NCBI GenBank assembly: GCA_043228905.1
Contig: JBHGNT010000014.1
Location: forward strand, 11,098,001-11,162,000
DNA: 64,000 bases
Direction of reading: 5' to 3'
Origin: Azolla caroliniana
Taxonomy: Eukaryota > Polypodiophyta
In this document: piece by piece, positions 19,727 through 29,539 of the stretch
How positions within the stretch are numbered: position 1 is the first letter of the stretch
Layout of the letters: each line of letters begins with the position of its first letter
Program-made: the position numbers and the translations under genes
The notes under the pieces: model-generated
Seen by the model: the letters and a program-made list of their open reading frames with translations, nothing else
Database searches by the model: none
What the model was told of the DNA's origin: nothing

Positions 19727-21880
19727 CAGCAGAGGTATATGGAATCTTCATCATATCCCTTTTCTCCACCTTTGTCCTCGGGCTTTGTTTTCCGGATAGC
19801 TTGCAATTTGCCGGAAGTGTCGATCCGACCGGTTTCGCGTCCGACATGTTGAACCGTTGAAGCACCTTTGTCACGTACTTCTCCTGTGACATCCACAACA
19901 ACTTCTTCGACCGGTCCCGGATAATATGCATTCCCAATATCATTCTTGCTGGCCCCAAGTCTTTCATTGAGAAGGTCCAGTTCAGAGCCTTCTTCAGTAT
20001 CTGAATCTTACCTTGGTCGTGTCCGACAATCAGCATATCATCCACATACAGGAGTATCAGGAAATCTCCTCCATCAAATTTCTTCACAAACACACAGTAA
20101 TCGACCTGCGTCTTGTGGTACCCTTGGTCGGTCAAGAAGGATTCGAACTTCCGGTACCATTGTGGTGGAGCTTGCTTCAGTCCGTATAAGCTCTTCTTCA
20201 GCCGGCACACCAGGTGCTCATTCCCTTTCTTCTCAAATCCTTCTGGTTGATGCATGTAGATCTCCTCTTCGAGGTCACCATGGAGGAATGTCGTCTTCAC
20301 GTCCAGTTGCTCTACCTCGAGGTCCATGCTTGCCGCTATGCCCAATACCGTCCGGATGGATGTCATCTTTACTACTAGGGCAAAGATCTCATCGAAAGAC
20401 ACTCCTTTCTTCTGTTGGAAGCCCGTCACCACGATTCGGGCCTTATACCTTGGTGGATTTCCGGCATCTCCCGGTTTGAGTTTGTACACCCACTTGTTCC
20501 AGAGTGCTCTCTTCCCTTTTAGCAACTCCTTCAGTTCATATGTGTGGTTCTCATGCAGGGAATCCATCTCATCCTCCATGGCACTCAACCACTTGCGGTT
20601 GTGGGTGTCTCTCTTTGCTTCTTCGAAGCTTTTTGGCTCCCCATCATCACTTAGCAACACATGCTCTACATCCGGAAATCTCCGAGGGGCTCTTCTCTCT
20701 TAGAGAGGATATCTCCGTCCTTGGTTTCCCACTGCCGGTTCCTCCGTTTGTTCCAAATCCAAATCCGATTCGGGATCTTGTCCAATTTCGATGTCTTCTT
20801 CTTCTTCGATCAGTTCGGATTCTTGTCCGTATCCGGCTAGTTCGTCGAGTGTCATCTGGTTACCGGCTAATATCCGGTTTTCAACCGGGTAGGTCCTTGT
20901 GTCCTCTGGCCGGTTTTCATTGGATGATCGGTAGTTCATCACCTTCTTCTTTGACTCCCAATCAGCAATGGTCCTGTCTTCCATGAAGACTATGTCCCGA
21001 CTCCGGAACACCTTTTTGTCGACCAAAACCCACACCCGGTAACCAAACTCATCATCGTCGTATCCAAGGAATATGCATGGTCGGGACTTCGGATCCAGCT
21101 TAGCTCTCTTGTTCTTCGCCACATGCACGTATGCAAGACACCCGAACACCTTCAGATGCCGGTAAGATACATCTTTACCAGTCCATACTTTTTGAGGTGA
21201 GTCTCCACCCAAGGGTACTGAGGGTGATCTATTTATCACATAGGTCTTCGTCGTCAGCACCTCAACCCAAAACGTCTTGGGTAACTTTGCATGTGCTAGC
21301 TTGCTCCGAACCGTCTCCATTATGATCCGGTTCATCCGTTCGGCTAGCCCGTTCAATTCTGGCATCTTCGGCACGGTAAATTCGAGCCGGATTCCCTTCG
21401 ACCGGTAGTACTCCTTGAACTAGACCCGGTATTCTCCTCTGTTATCTGCTCGAACTGCCTTCAGCTTCCAGCTGGTTTCTCTTTCCACTCTCGCGTGGAG
21501 TTCCTTGAAGACGGATAGCACCTGATCCTTCGTCTTCAACGGTGAGACCCGCAGCTTCCAGTTGTGGTCGTCTATGAACGTCACGAAGTATTGCGCTCCG
21601 GCATGTGACTTCGTGTCCACTTTACACACATCGGTATGCACCAGCTCCAGTGGTGCATTCCGTCTCATCGGTGGCCTTGACCAGAAGGAGGTGCGGTTTT
21701 GTTGCCGGCCAAGCAGTCGGTGCACTTCTCAAGTTGCACGTCCTTCACCGGAATGAGGTTTTCTTCAACAAGCCTATTCATCCTCTTCTCACTCGTGTCA
21801 CACAGTCTTTTGTGCCACAGCTCACCGGCAGTGTGGAATGCTACATTCACTTCTTCCCGGCATATCCACGCATTCATCAA
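19727..21880 (-). pseudogene. Copia A2 pol: integrase and RT, RNase H deleted
   Basis: Minus strand. GAG-pre-integrase and integrase at 21880-21180 (LVHTDVCKVDTKSHAG, VRADNRGEY, NGLAERMNR), then a linker and RT at 20660-19730 (VYKLKPGDAGNPPRYKARIV, FLHGDLEEEIYMHQPEGF, LLYVDDMLIVG). Stops include 21420-21422 and 20700-20702. At 19726 RT jumps from YTSAVG directly into the LTR, removing the end of RT, RNase H and the polypurine tract, about 680 bp judged from copia A1. Confidence 0.92.
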
Positions 21881-22420
21881 CTACAGAGTGTTGACCTTCC
21901 GGGCTCGGGGCACGATCAAGCTTCCCTTGTTGAACTTCATAACTTTGTTCCGAATGCTACCCATGTAGCCTTCATCATCTAGCCTGTCGGCTGATATCAG
22001 GTTTAGTCGAACCTCCAGAACGTGTTGAACATCCTTCAGCAGCATCTTGCATCCGGTTGATGTCGTCAACAACACGTCTCTTATGTCGATAATTCGGCAT
22101 GTCCCTTCATTCCCCATCCAGACACAACCATGATCACCGGTTGTGTAGGATAAGAAGCCTATCCGGTCTGGTGTCAGGTGGAACGATGCTCCGGAATTGA
22201 AAACCCATGTTGTCTCGCCACCGACAAGGTTTAACTCATTCTCTTCGGTGATGAGCATCAGTTCTTCTTCACTTGTCACGATCGCCGATGTTCCTTTCCG
22301 ATCCGGTCCGAACCGTTTTGGTCCGAACTCTTCTTCGAATCGGTGGTACCGGTTTCCTTCTCTTTCCGGAAATGTCGACAGTTCTTCTGGACGTGCCCCG
22401 GCTTCCCACAATAGAAGCAC
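21881..22420 (-). pseudogene. Copia A2 protease region
   Basis: Reads TTWVFNSGASFHLTPDR: the catalytic Asp of DSGAS is Asn. LLTTSTGCKMLLKDVQHV and LNLISADRLDDEGYMGS follow. It lies in a different frame from the zinc knuckle upstream, and a stop separates it from integrase. Confidence 0.88.
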
Positions 22421-23118
22421 GTGGGCCTCCCCCTTGACTTCGACCTCGTCCCCGATTTGTCCTGGTTTTGGGGACTCCGATACCGACCTCTTCCCCGGTT
22501 GTGGTTATCTTCCGTGACCAAGGCCTTCAGATCAGTTCCGGACTCCTAGTCCTTTCGGTGAGCTTCTTCATCTAGCAAGCTTGAGTTTACCCTTGCTAGG
22601 GACAACTGTTTTCCTTCCGGCCCGGCGTTGCCCAATGTGACAACTAACGTCTCCCAGCTATCTGGGAGGGAACTGATCAGGAGCAATGCGAATACCTCAT
22701 CGGCGAGAGGTACTTCCAACAAGGTTGCTTGATGTATCAGCCCTTGGAAGGCATTCATGTGCTCCGCCATGCTGGAGTCGTCCTGGTACCGGAGCCTCAC
22801 TAGCTTCCAAAATACCGAAACCCGATTAATGACATTCTTGTTCTGGAACATGATGTCGATCTTCTCCCAGAGTTCATGAGCCTTGCTCTCTTCATTGAAG
22901 TTGTTGTACAGGTTCATGTCTATGAAGCACCGAATGTATGTCGTCATCTTCATGTGCATCACCTCCCATGTCGCGGCATCGATCTTATCCGGTCTCTTGT
23001 CCCTGAACTGAACTGGCAAGCAAAGATCTTTAACCACTAGCATATCCCTCATCTTCGACTTCCACACTGAGTAGTTGGAGCTGGTGAGCATGAACATGCC
23101 GCCGAACGATTCTTCCAT
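22276..23118 (-). pseudogene. Copia A2 gag
   Basis: Start chosen at 23118 (MEESFGGMFMLTSSNYSVWK), the usual start of copia gag just after the primer site. UBN2-type gag runs to an in-frame TAG at 22546-22548. The same frame then continues with CFYCGKPGHVQKNC, an intact CX2CX4HX4C knuckle, before the frame shifts near 22300-22400. Confidence 0.88.
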
Positions 23119-23132
23119 TTCCTGTGTTGTTC

Positions 23133-23144
23133 GCTCCGATACTA
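23133..23144 (-). other. Primer-binding site of copia A2
   Basis: TAGTATCGGAGC on the minus strand, 3 nt after the 5' LTR. It differs by two bases from TGGTATCAGAGC, the initiator-Met site common in plant copia elements. Confidence 0.75.
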
Positions 23145-23147
23145 GTT

Positions 23148-23695
23148 TGTGAGGAATAACGCAGAATATCGCTCGGCCACAACCGAATCTTGAATCACAA
23201 ATATGGGAAAGAACGAGAGAGTACATAGAAATGACACAGGATGTTTACGTGGAAAACCCAAATAGGGAAAAACCACAGGAGCCCACGGACTCCAACTATC
23301 ACTATGGGAGAAAGGTACAATCAGAGCCTCAGAGGCAACGACCTCGAGCTTTGTATATTCGCCAACCGGTGGTTATAACAGAGCATCTCTTTATATCTCA
23401 CACTCTCTCTCTTTGTTGCTCTTATTGTACAATGGTTACAACAGTATGAACACTATAACCTTACAAAATGATTGCCCTAAGTCATATTTATACTTATATG
23501 AACTTAGGGCTATTTACAAATCTAGCCCCAATAGGCTTGCTCAAAACATATTTACAGATATGTCTTCTCTTCCGGTTCTCACCGGCTCTTTTCCTGTTCT
23601 CACCGGGTCCCCTCCGGTTTCCGGACTCTTTCGGTTCTCACCGGGTCCTCTTTATTCATCACCGAATCCCATTTGGAGAGACCGATTTCCCAACA
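23148..23695 (-). repeat. Copia A2 5' LTR (548 bp)
   Basis: Minus strand: TGTTGGGAAATC to TTCCTCACA. Short GGTGAGAACCGG repeats sit near the start and CT-rich sequence in the R/U5 part. CAAGG follows on the plus strand at 23696-23700. Confidence 0.92.
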
Positions 23696-26304
23696 CAAGG
23701 TGACGATCTGAAATGCCGAAATTGGTCCGAGTGTAGATGAATTTGCGGAGGCCTTCGCGGGAAGATCAATCTTTTCGATTGGTGATCTCTACTCGGGCTA
23801 TGACCAGTTCCAATTGGTCGTAGATAGTAGAGACATAACGACAATGAGGACGCCATTTGGGTTCGTAAGGATGTGCACCTTACCCCAAGATACGACAAAC
23901 TCCATAGCCCACATGGTGAATGCCATGAACAAACTGTTGAAGGATTGTATCCCTGATATCACAATGCCCTTCTTAGATGACATTCCGATCAAAGGATGTT
24001 TGGTGGAAGAAAAAGATGAATCGAAAGATCAAGATGGTTGTCGCATATTTGTATCAAACCATATAGAAGACTGTGAGAGAGTGCTACAAAGATTAGAAGG
24101 AGCCGGACTTACATTCTCCGGAGAAAAGTCCTAGTAGTGGGACATCTTTGCAGACCATACGAACAGAAACCCTCTCCTAAGAAGGTGAATGCTATTCAAG
24201 ATATGTGAGAAGAATGTATATCCCATACAGAGGTGTGAAGATTCTTGGGAGTGTGTGCCTTTTATCATATCTGGATTCCACACTACGCTCATGTCGTCGA
24301 GCCATTATATGGATTGCTAAAGAAAAGAAGGAAGTTCGAATGGTGAGATGAGCATACAAACGTGATGCGAAGATTGAAGAAACTACTTCCTAAAGCTCCA
24401 ACACTAAGAAAGGTCGACTATACCGAAGGAAAGCCGATTTATGTGACTGTAGATATGAGCCAACCGGAATTGGGTGGGTCATCAACCAAGAAGGAGAAGA
24501 TAGTGCACGGTATGCCATCTGGTTCGGAGGAAAGGTTCTCAACGAACAACATCAAAGATACGCCCAAGTCAAGCGGGAACTTTGGGGTATTGTGTTTGCG
24601 GTGAAGATGGACAAAGTCTACCTGATCGGGTCGGAAGTGATAATTGAGACATATTGTCTCCCAATCCTCAGGATGACCTTAGGATGTGCGACACCAGATC
24701 TAGCTATGCTAAGGTGGATCGCGTATATCAAATCTTTAAACCCAGAGATCTGCCACATTGCAAGAAAGAAGAACGCCATGGCTGACATGATGTCGAGGGC
24801 AAGATTTGAGAATGAAAGTGACATGGTTTCGGAAGATGAAGACGTCATCCTCGACTTCTTCAAGATGGCACGACTATCGGGGGAAGACAAGGGCACACTA
24901 ACCCTCCAGGCCTTCAACGAAAATGAGTACGAAGGAGAATGGTTACTAATCGACAGATTCTTAAGACCAATGACGGAGGATGCTTCCTGGACGAAGGAGG
25001 AAGCTCTACGAATCCGGAAGAAAGTTTACCAATACTTTCTGAAGGGAGGAGTCCTGTGGCGACACCCGAAGAGAAGGACAGGAATGCCACGTCAAGTAGT
25101 GGGGAAGAAAGAGGAGCAAGTGATGCCGATGTCTAAATTCTACAAGAGTCCTTGGGCAAGTCATAGAGGAACATGGGCGACGTTCGAAAAGTTGAAGGAG
25201 AAATACTGGTGGCCAAGCATGTACAAAGACGTACTCCATTTCGTGTCCACATGTGAAACTTGCCAAGTACATTCGAACATACGTCATCATGATGAATTAT
25301 AGCCGACATACCTGCTCACCATACACTTCAAATGGATGGTGGATTTGGTCTCGATGCCAATGGGAGTGGGATGAATGAAGTACTTAGTACTGGCAAGAGA
25401 AGACCTAATAAATCAAGCGGAAGGACGGGCCTTGGCAAATAAGACGACATCAGTTGTTTGCAAATTTCTACTCGAAGAGGTTGTCTACCGGTACGGATGT
25501 GTGGGAAAGATAGTGGTTGACTGAGGGGAGTTGGATGCACACGAAGCAACGGAGCTCTTCGAACGACTAGGCGTGAAGCTCTCCCTCACAACTGCCTACA
25601 ATCTAGAAGTGAATGGAAAGATCGAACGAGAGCATGGACCAATTGTCAAAGCCATCGTACGAGCATGCAATGGTTGAGTCAGGAACTGGCCACGACTATT
25701 ACCCTATGCCTTGTGGGCCGACAGAACTACACACAGTTTAGTGACAGGGTATATACCAGCTGAGCTTATGTATGGACAGAAGCCGTTAAGGCCCATTGAA
25801 AGGGCGATCGCCTCATGGGTAGCGATACCATGGGAGAACGAGATGAGACGAGAAGAATTATTAGTGACACGGATAAGACAGCTTGAAAGAAGGCCCGAAG
25901 ATATAGAAAAAGTGTGAAAGATGATGGAAGCAGCCCGAGTGAAGAACAAGATTCTATTCGACAAGACACATCGATTGTGTCCCAAGAATATCAAAGAAGG
26001 AGATTTGGTATTAGTCTACGACAACAACCTTGACAATCAACACAGGACAACAAGAAAGTTCGCAAGAAGACGGTTCGGACCGTATGTGGTGATGAGTGCC
26101 AACGACAATGCCACATACCATCTTGCGGAGCTAGACAGATCAAAGTTAGCCATACCCATTGCAGGAAAAAGAGTGAAGATTTTCAAGAAAAGAAAAGATG
26201 AGGGTGTTGACCTCGATCACCTCAACGATGAAGATAGTAGGACGGAACCCGCAAACTTGAGCTATATGAACAAGGACGTGGAGGAATCTGATTGGTCATC
26301 ATAG
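23696..26304 (+). pseudogene. Gypsy-3 pol: RT, RNase H, integrase
   Basis: RT resumes as DLYSGYDQFQLVVD and TPFGFVRMCTLPQDTTNS. The active-site region reads MPFLDDIPIKG (FLDD, about 23965-24000). RNase H is at 24360-24790 (YVTVDMSQPELGG, HIARKKNAMADMMSR). The integrase zinc finger is at about 25130-25290 (SPWASHRGTWATFEKLKEKY, then CETCQ), and the core and C-terminal SH3-like part run to 26304 (LVYDNNL, RRFGPYVVM). Stops at 24132-24134, 25300-25302 and 25915-25917, among others, disable it. Confidence 0.88.
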
Positions 26305-26350
26305 CCGAAATCTCACACTCTCTTCTTAGCACATATGAGAGGACGTGTGG

Positions 26351-26366
26351 TTTGGTGGGGGTGGAA
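26351..26366 (+). other. Polypurine tract of gypsy-3
   Basis: TTTGGTGGGGGTGGAA immediately before the LTR, similar to the B-element tract. Confidence 0.75.
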
Positions 26367-27180
26367 TGTCGTTAAGATTTTCAGCAACGGTGTGAAAATT
26401 GTGTGTAATGAACGAACTCGAGAAGGTGCATTGTGCACACGCATATGTTAGCATGTTGTAACGAACGAACTCGAGAAGGTGAAAGGGGTGAAAGCCACAC
26501 ACATATGCTAGCATGTTGTAAATAGGACTGAAATGAGAATCATAAAAGAAAAGTTAGATGTAAAATTAAACATGTGCACGTGTGATGTGCGCTCAATTGT
26601 AAATATAAAAATAAGACTAAAGCCTAGTAACATTTAAGTGCATACGTAGGGGTGGAAGCAAGGCTTGAACCTTGCACCTCCAAGATAGGAGACAAATTAA
26701 CTTACCACTAAAGCCCCTACTAAGTGCTATAAAATTTGTATATTTTCTTTTCATATTTAGTATTTTGTAGGAAGCAAACATATAGAAACCGTTGGCACAA
26801 AACCATGGTTTTAGGCCAGGGTTTCAGCTCGTGGTTTTAGCCCATGGTTTCAACCCATGATTTTAGCCCGTGGGTTTAGCCCATGGTTTTTGCATGGAGA
26901 GACCTATAAAAGCCTATAGTTGGGCTTGGGTAGGGTAGGCAAGTGATGTAAGTAAAAAAGAAACTTTTAATCAAAGATCTGAGTTATCCTAATGGTGATG
27001 TATCTTGTCTTGTAAAACTAAAGTCAAGGGTTCAATCTCTATCTCAATCTTTCTTTCTCTTCATCCATCTATCTATCTTCAATACTTTCTTGCTTACACT
27101 ACTAAAAACATCGAATCCTTCCGGTCCAGGACCCCGGTGGTCCCGCTTCATTTCGCGAACACACGGGGATTTCCTCGACA
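26367..27180 (+). repeat. Gypsy-3 3' LTR (814 bp)
   Basis: TGTCGTTAAG to CCTCGACA, followed by ACGTG. It contains a direct repeat of AACGAACTCGAGAAGGTG (about 26410 and 26462), GTTTTAGCCCATGG repeats near 26805-26890, and an antisense tRNA-like module (26646-26720). Confidence 0.83.
26646..26720 (-). repeat. 75-nt antisense tRNA-like module with closed acceptor stem
   Basis: Minus strand: begins GTAGGGG and ends CCCCTAC, a perfect 7-bp acceptor-like stem exactly 75 nt long. TTTAGTGGTAAG resembles a D-arm, CTCC..GGAG could pair as an anticodon-like stem, and GCAAGGTTCAAGCCTTGC forms a T-arm-like hairpin. Six extra bases lie between the T-arm and acceptor, so it is not a canonical tRNA. Confidence 0.6.
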
Positions 27181-27816
27181 ACGTGGTGATGCATTTAACC
27201 TTTGTAATACATGTATCATTGACATTAGTGAGGTGGATATCATTGTGTATGACTTTACATTGACAAAAGTTGGATGTTTAAAGAAGACATAATAAAGTTG
27301 GATACACATAATAAAAGAGATATTACCATGTCTAGAAGATGTCTCAGATTGAAAGCGAACAAGATTGAGTGCACACAATTTGGAAACACCATTTGGTGAA
27401 AATAATTATTTGATTGGTACATTTGAAAATGAGGAGGAAGAGTCACAATTGTATATTAGCTATAGTAGTGATTCTCATAAAAGGAGTGATCATAGTGATG
27501 CAAATAACTCTTAAATTTGTATTTTTTGTTTAACAATATGTAACAAATTTAGACAACATTTTATTGAATGATATAAAAAATATTCTGTTTTTGAATTCTT
27601 TAAGATCTAAAAACTTATTGGTTGTCATTTTTCCTTAAAAATACACAAAGTTACTTTTCGTATTTGACCAAATTTTGGAATTTTCAATTTTACCAAATAG
27701 CAAAAAATGTGATACTAGTATCAAGGTGTTTTGTGAAATAGCAAAAACAACCGAAATCAAACAGAATATTCCTTATCCTTCCACTCGTGATCCTTCCACT
27801 TGTGAACGCGAACGTG
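27181..27816. other. AT-rich DNA, no confirmed gene
   Basis: A short plus-strand frame ending at about 27513 reads LIGTFENEEEESQLYISY and then Ser-rich sequence to a stop. It could be the end of an eroded exon or transposase. The rest is AT-rich. Confidence 0.3.
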
Positions 27817-28091
27817 TTTATACAAGTTCCGAGATTGAATATCTTTAAAATATACTCGAGAAATATCACTAGAATATACCCATCTAGAATATATCGTACA
27901 ATATTTCTAGAATATACTAACGACTAGAATATTCTGATTCTGAAATGCATTATACGCTAGATTATAGAATATTAAAATATTTTATACAAATGCATGCTTA
28001 TATCAAAATGGTTGAGCATGACATCTTGTTGATGTGAGGTTGTAGGTTCAATCCTCACCAACTATGTATTTCCTGTCATTGTGTCGTGCCA
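27817..28091 (-). repeat. Element C 3' LTR, truncated
   Basis: Minus strand start TGGCACGACA at 28091. It holds a tRNA-like module (28003-28070, plus strand) and the TTCTAG-rich stretch, and breaks off at 27817 next to a 30-nt sequence found again at 45558-45587. Confidence 0.75.
28003..28070 (+). repeat. tRNA-like module antisense to element C 3' LTR
   Basis: TGGTTGAGCATG (A-box-like) then GTAGGTTCAATCCTCACC (B-box-like). Repeated at 29432-29500. Confidence 0.55.
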
Positions 28092-28129
28092 TTATCCTCC
28101 CCTTTACGACTGCCTTTTCGAAAGCGTGA

Positions 28130-28485
28130 TGTAGGGATGAGTGGGAGGTGGAGCACCGACAAGCATGAGAAACCATGTGTTTTCCTCACCAGAGACACGA
28201 ACACCAACAGACGTGAGCGACCATGTGTGGTCCTCACTGGAGACTAGGTGAGGGACCATGTTCGGTCCTCACCAGAGACTGGAACATTGACGGATGTGAG
28301 CAACCATATGTGGTCCTCATTAGACTCTACAACACTGATGGGCATGAGTGACCATGTGCGGTTCTCACCGGGAACTGGAACTTGAGCGACTATCTGTGGT
28401 CCTCACCAAGAATTGGAATTGGAACACGAACGGGTGTGGGCGACCATGTGTTGTTCTCACCGGGAACTAGAACAACAACGGGTGA
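28130..28485 (-). repeat. Degenerate tandem repeat of about 58 bp in element C
   Basis: Six or so units sharing GAGCGACCATGTGTGGTCCT and CTCACCGGGAACTGGAAC. No open frame spans them. Confidence 0.7.
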
Positions 28486-29044
28486 AGGAGTGCAGGTGAA
28501 GTGGTTGGCCCAACTTCTTCTATCATGAGAGGGTAAATAGTCAAGTTTGACCCAAAACACGGCATAAACGGTAGTGCTAGCAAGAAACCGACGTGATCCC
28601 CACCAAGAAAGTGAGTGGTTGTGACCCTCACCAGAACTAGAAGGTGAGCGATCGAAATCGATCCTCATAAAATGGAAATGCAGTGAAATGTGGACCAAAA
28701 TGAAAATAGAGTGCAAGCGAGCAATAATTTGATCCCCACCAAGAAAGTGAGAGGTTGTAACCCCCACCTGAACTAGGAAGCTGAGCGATCAAAATCAATC
28801 CATGCAAAGTAGTGTTGATGACGATGAAGGTTGAGCGAAGTAGTGTTTCATGAAGACAAAATGAGGTGCTGAAAATGATGATGTTGAAGACAAGGCAACG
28901 AAGACGATGATGATGAGGAAGCGTCTCTAAAACCAAGGATGTTGATGACAGTAACTCTAGAAGCAAGGATTGTGACGATGGTAACTCTAGAAGCAAGGGC
29001 GGTGACGAAGACGGGTGATGATTCCAGTTGGAAGGGATTCAAAC
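28486..29044 (-). other. Element C internal region without genes
   Basis: Two copies of a block of about 85 bp (GATCCCCACCAAGAAAGTGA) lie near 28590 and 28731. GAT/GAC trinucleotide-rich sequence follows to 29010. No primer-binding site could be assigned with confidence next to the LTR at 29045. Confidence 0.5.
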
Positions 29045-29520
29045 TATCACGGACACACCAAGCGCAGACTCGAACAGAGCACGGATGATGGGGCTACGAG
29101 CAATGAGCTGTGAACTTAGAGCTATAATTGATGAGGCTAGAAACTCAAGAACAACACAAGAGAATGAAGATAGAGGTGAAGATCAAGGAGATAAGATGGG
29201 GTGAAACGAGAATACTAGATTGATGTGTTAATGACTGGTGTTGAATCCCTGCAAAGGGACCAATGAGGTTACAAGTATTTATACAAGTTCCGAGATTTAA
29301 TATCTTTAGAATATACTTGAGAAATATCTCTAGAATATACCATACAATATTTCTAGAATATTTTGATTTTGAAATGTACTATACGCTAGACTATAGAATA
29401 CTAAACCATTATATACAAATGTATGCTTATATCAAAATGGTTGAGCATGACATCTTGTTGATGTGAGGTTGTAGGTTCAATCCTAACCAACTATGTATTT
29501 CATGTCAATATGTCGTGACA
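29045..29520 (-). repeat. Element C 5' LTR (476 bp)
   Basis: Minus strand: TGTCACGACA at 29520 to TCCGTGATA at 29045. In order: tRNA-like module (29432-29500, antisense), TATTCTAGAAATATT-type heat-shock-like motifs, a TATAAATA box (29276-29283) and a CT-rich leader. Confidence 0.78.
29432..29500 (+). repeat. tRNA-like module antisense to element C 5' LTR
   Basis: Same sequence as 28003-28070 apart from a few bases: TGGTTGAGCATG and GTAGGTTCAATCCT. Confidence 0.55.
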
Positions 29521-29539
29521 GAAAAACCGAAAAGGAAGA

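Larger units (their letters stand above)
15669..23695 (-). mobile_element. Copia A2: minus-strand copia with nested B-element
   Basis: The 5' LTR is at 23695-23148, then primer site, gag, protease, integrase and RT on the minus strand, and a 3' LTR (19725 to 15669) split by the B-element. RNase H, the polypurine tract and the first dozen bases of the 3' LTR are deleted with CCGA shared at the joint. TSD is CAAGG on both sides. It is the same family as copia A1. Confidence 0.93.
15400..27180 (+). mobile_element. Gypsy-3: 5'-truncated gypsy, split by copia A2
   Basis: Plus-strand gypsy RT starts at 15400, breaks at 15668, resumes at 23696 after copia A2 and runs through RNase H and integrase to a polypurine tract and a 3' LTR (26367-27180). 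The 5' LTR, gag and protease are missing; copia LTR scraps adjoin the left edge. CAAGG is duplicated at both A2 junctions. Confidence 0.88.
27817..29520 (-). mobile_element. Element C: small non-coding LTR retrotransposon
   Basis: Minus strand: 5' LTR (29520-29045), about 950 bp of non-coding internal DNA, a polypurine tract (28106-28092, AAAGGGGAGGATAA) and a 3' LTR truncated at 27817. LTR ends TGTCACGA and TCGTGACA (the latter best seen in the copy at 13600-14003) are perfect inverted matches. No gag or pol frame is present, so it is a TRIM/LARD-type non-autonomous element. Confidence 0.75.

Noticed and set aside
23913-26304. Gypsy-3 as a functional element
   Set aside because: It lacks gag, protease and the 5' LTR and has several stops in pol.
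26646-26720. Functional tRNA gene
   Set aside because: The acceptor and T-arm-like stems are present, but there are six extra bases after the T-arm, a poor anticodon arm and a location inside an LTR. Kept as a tRNA-like module.
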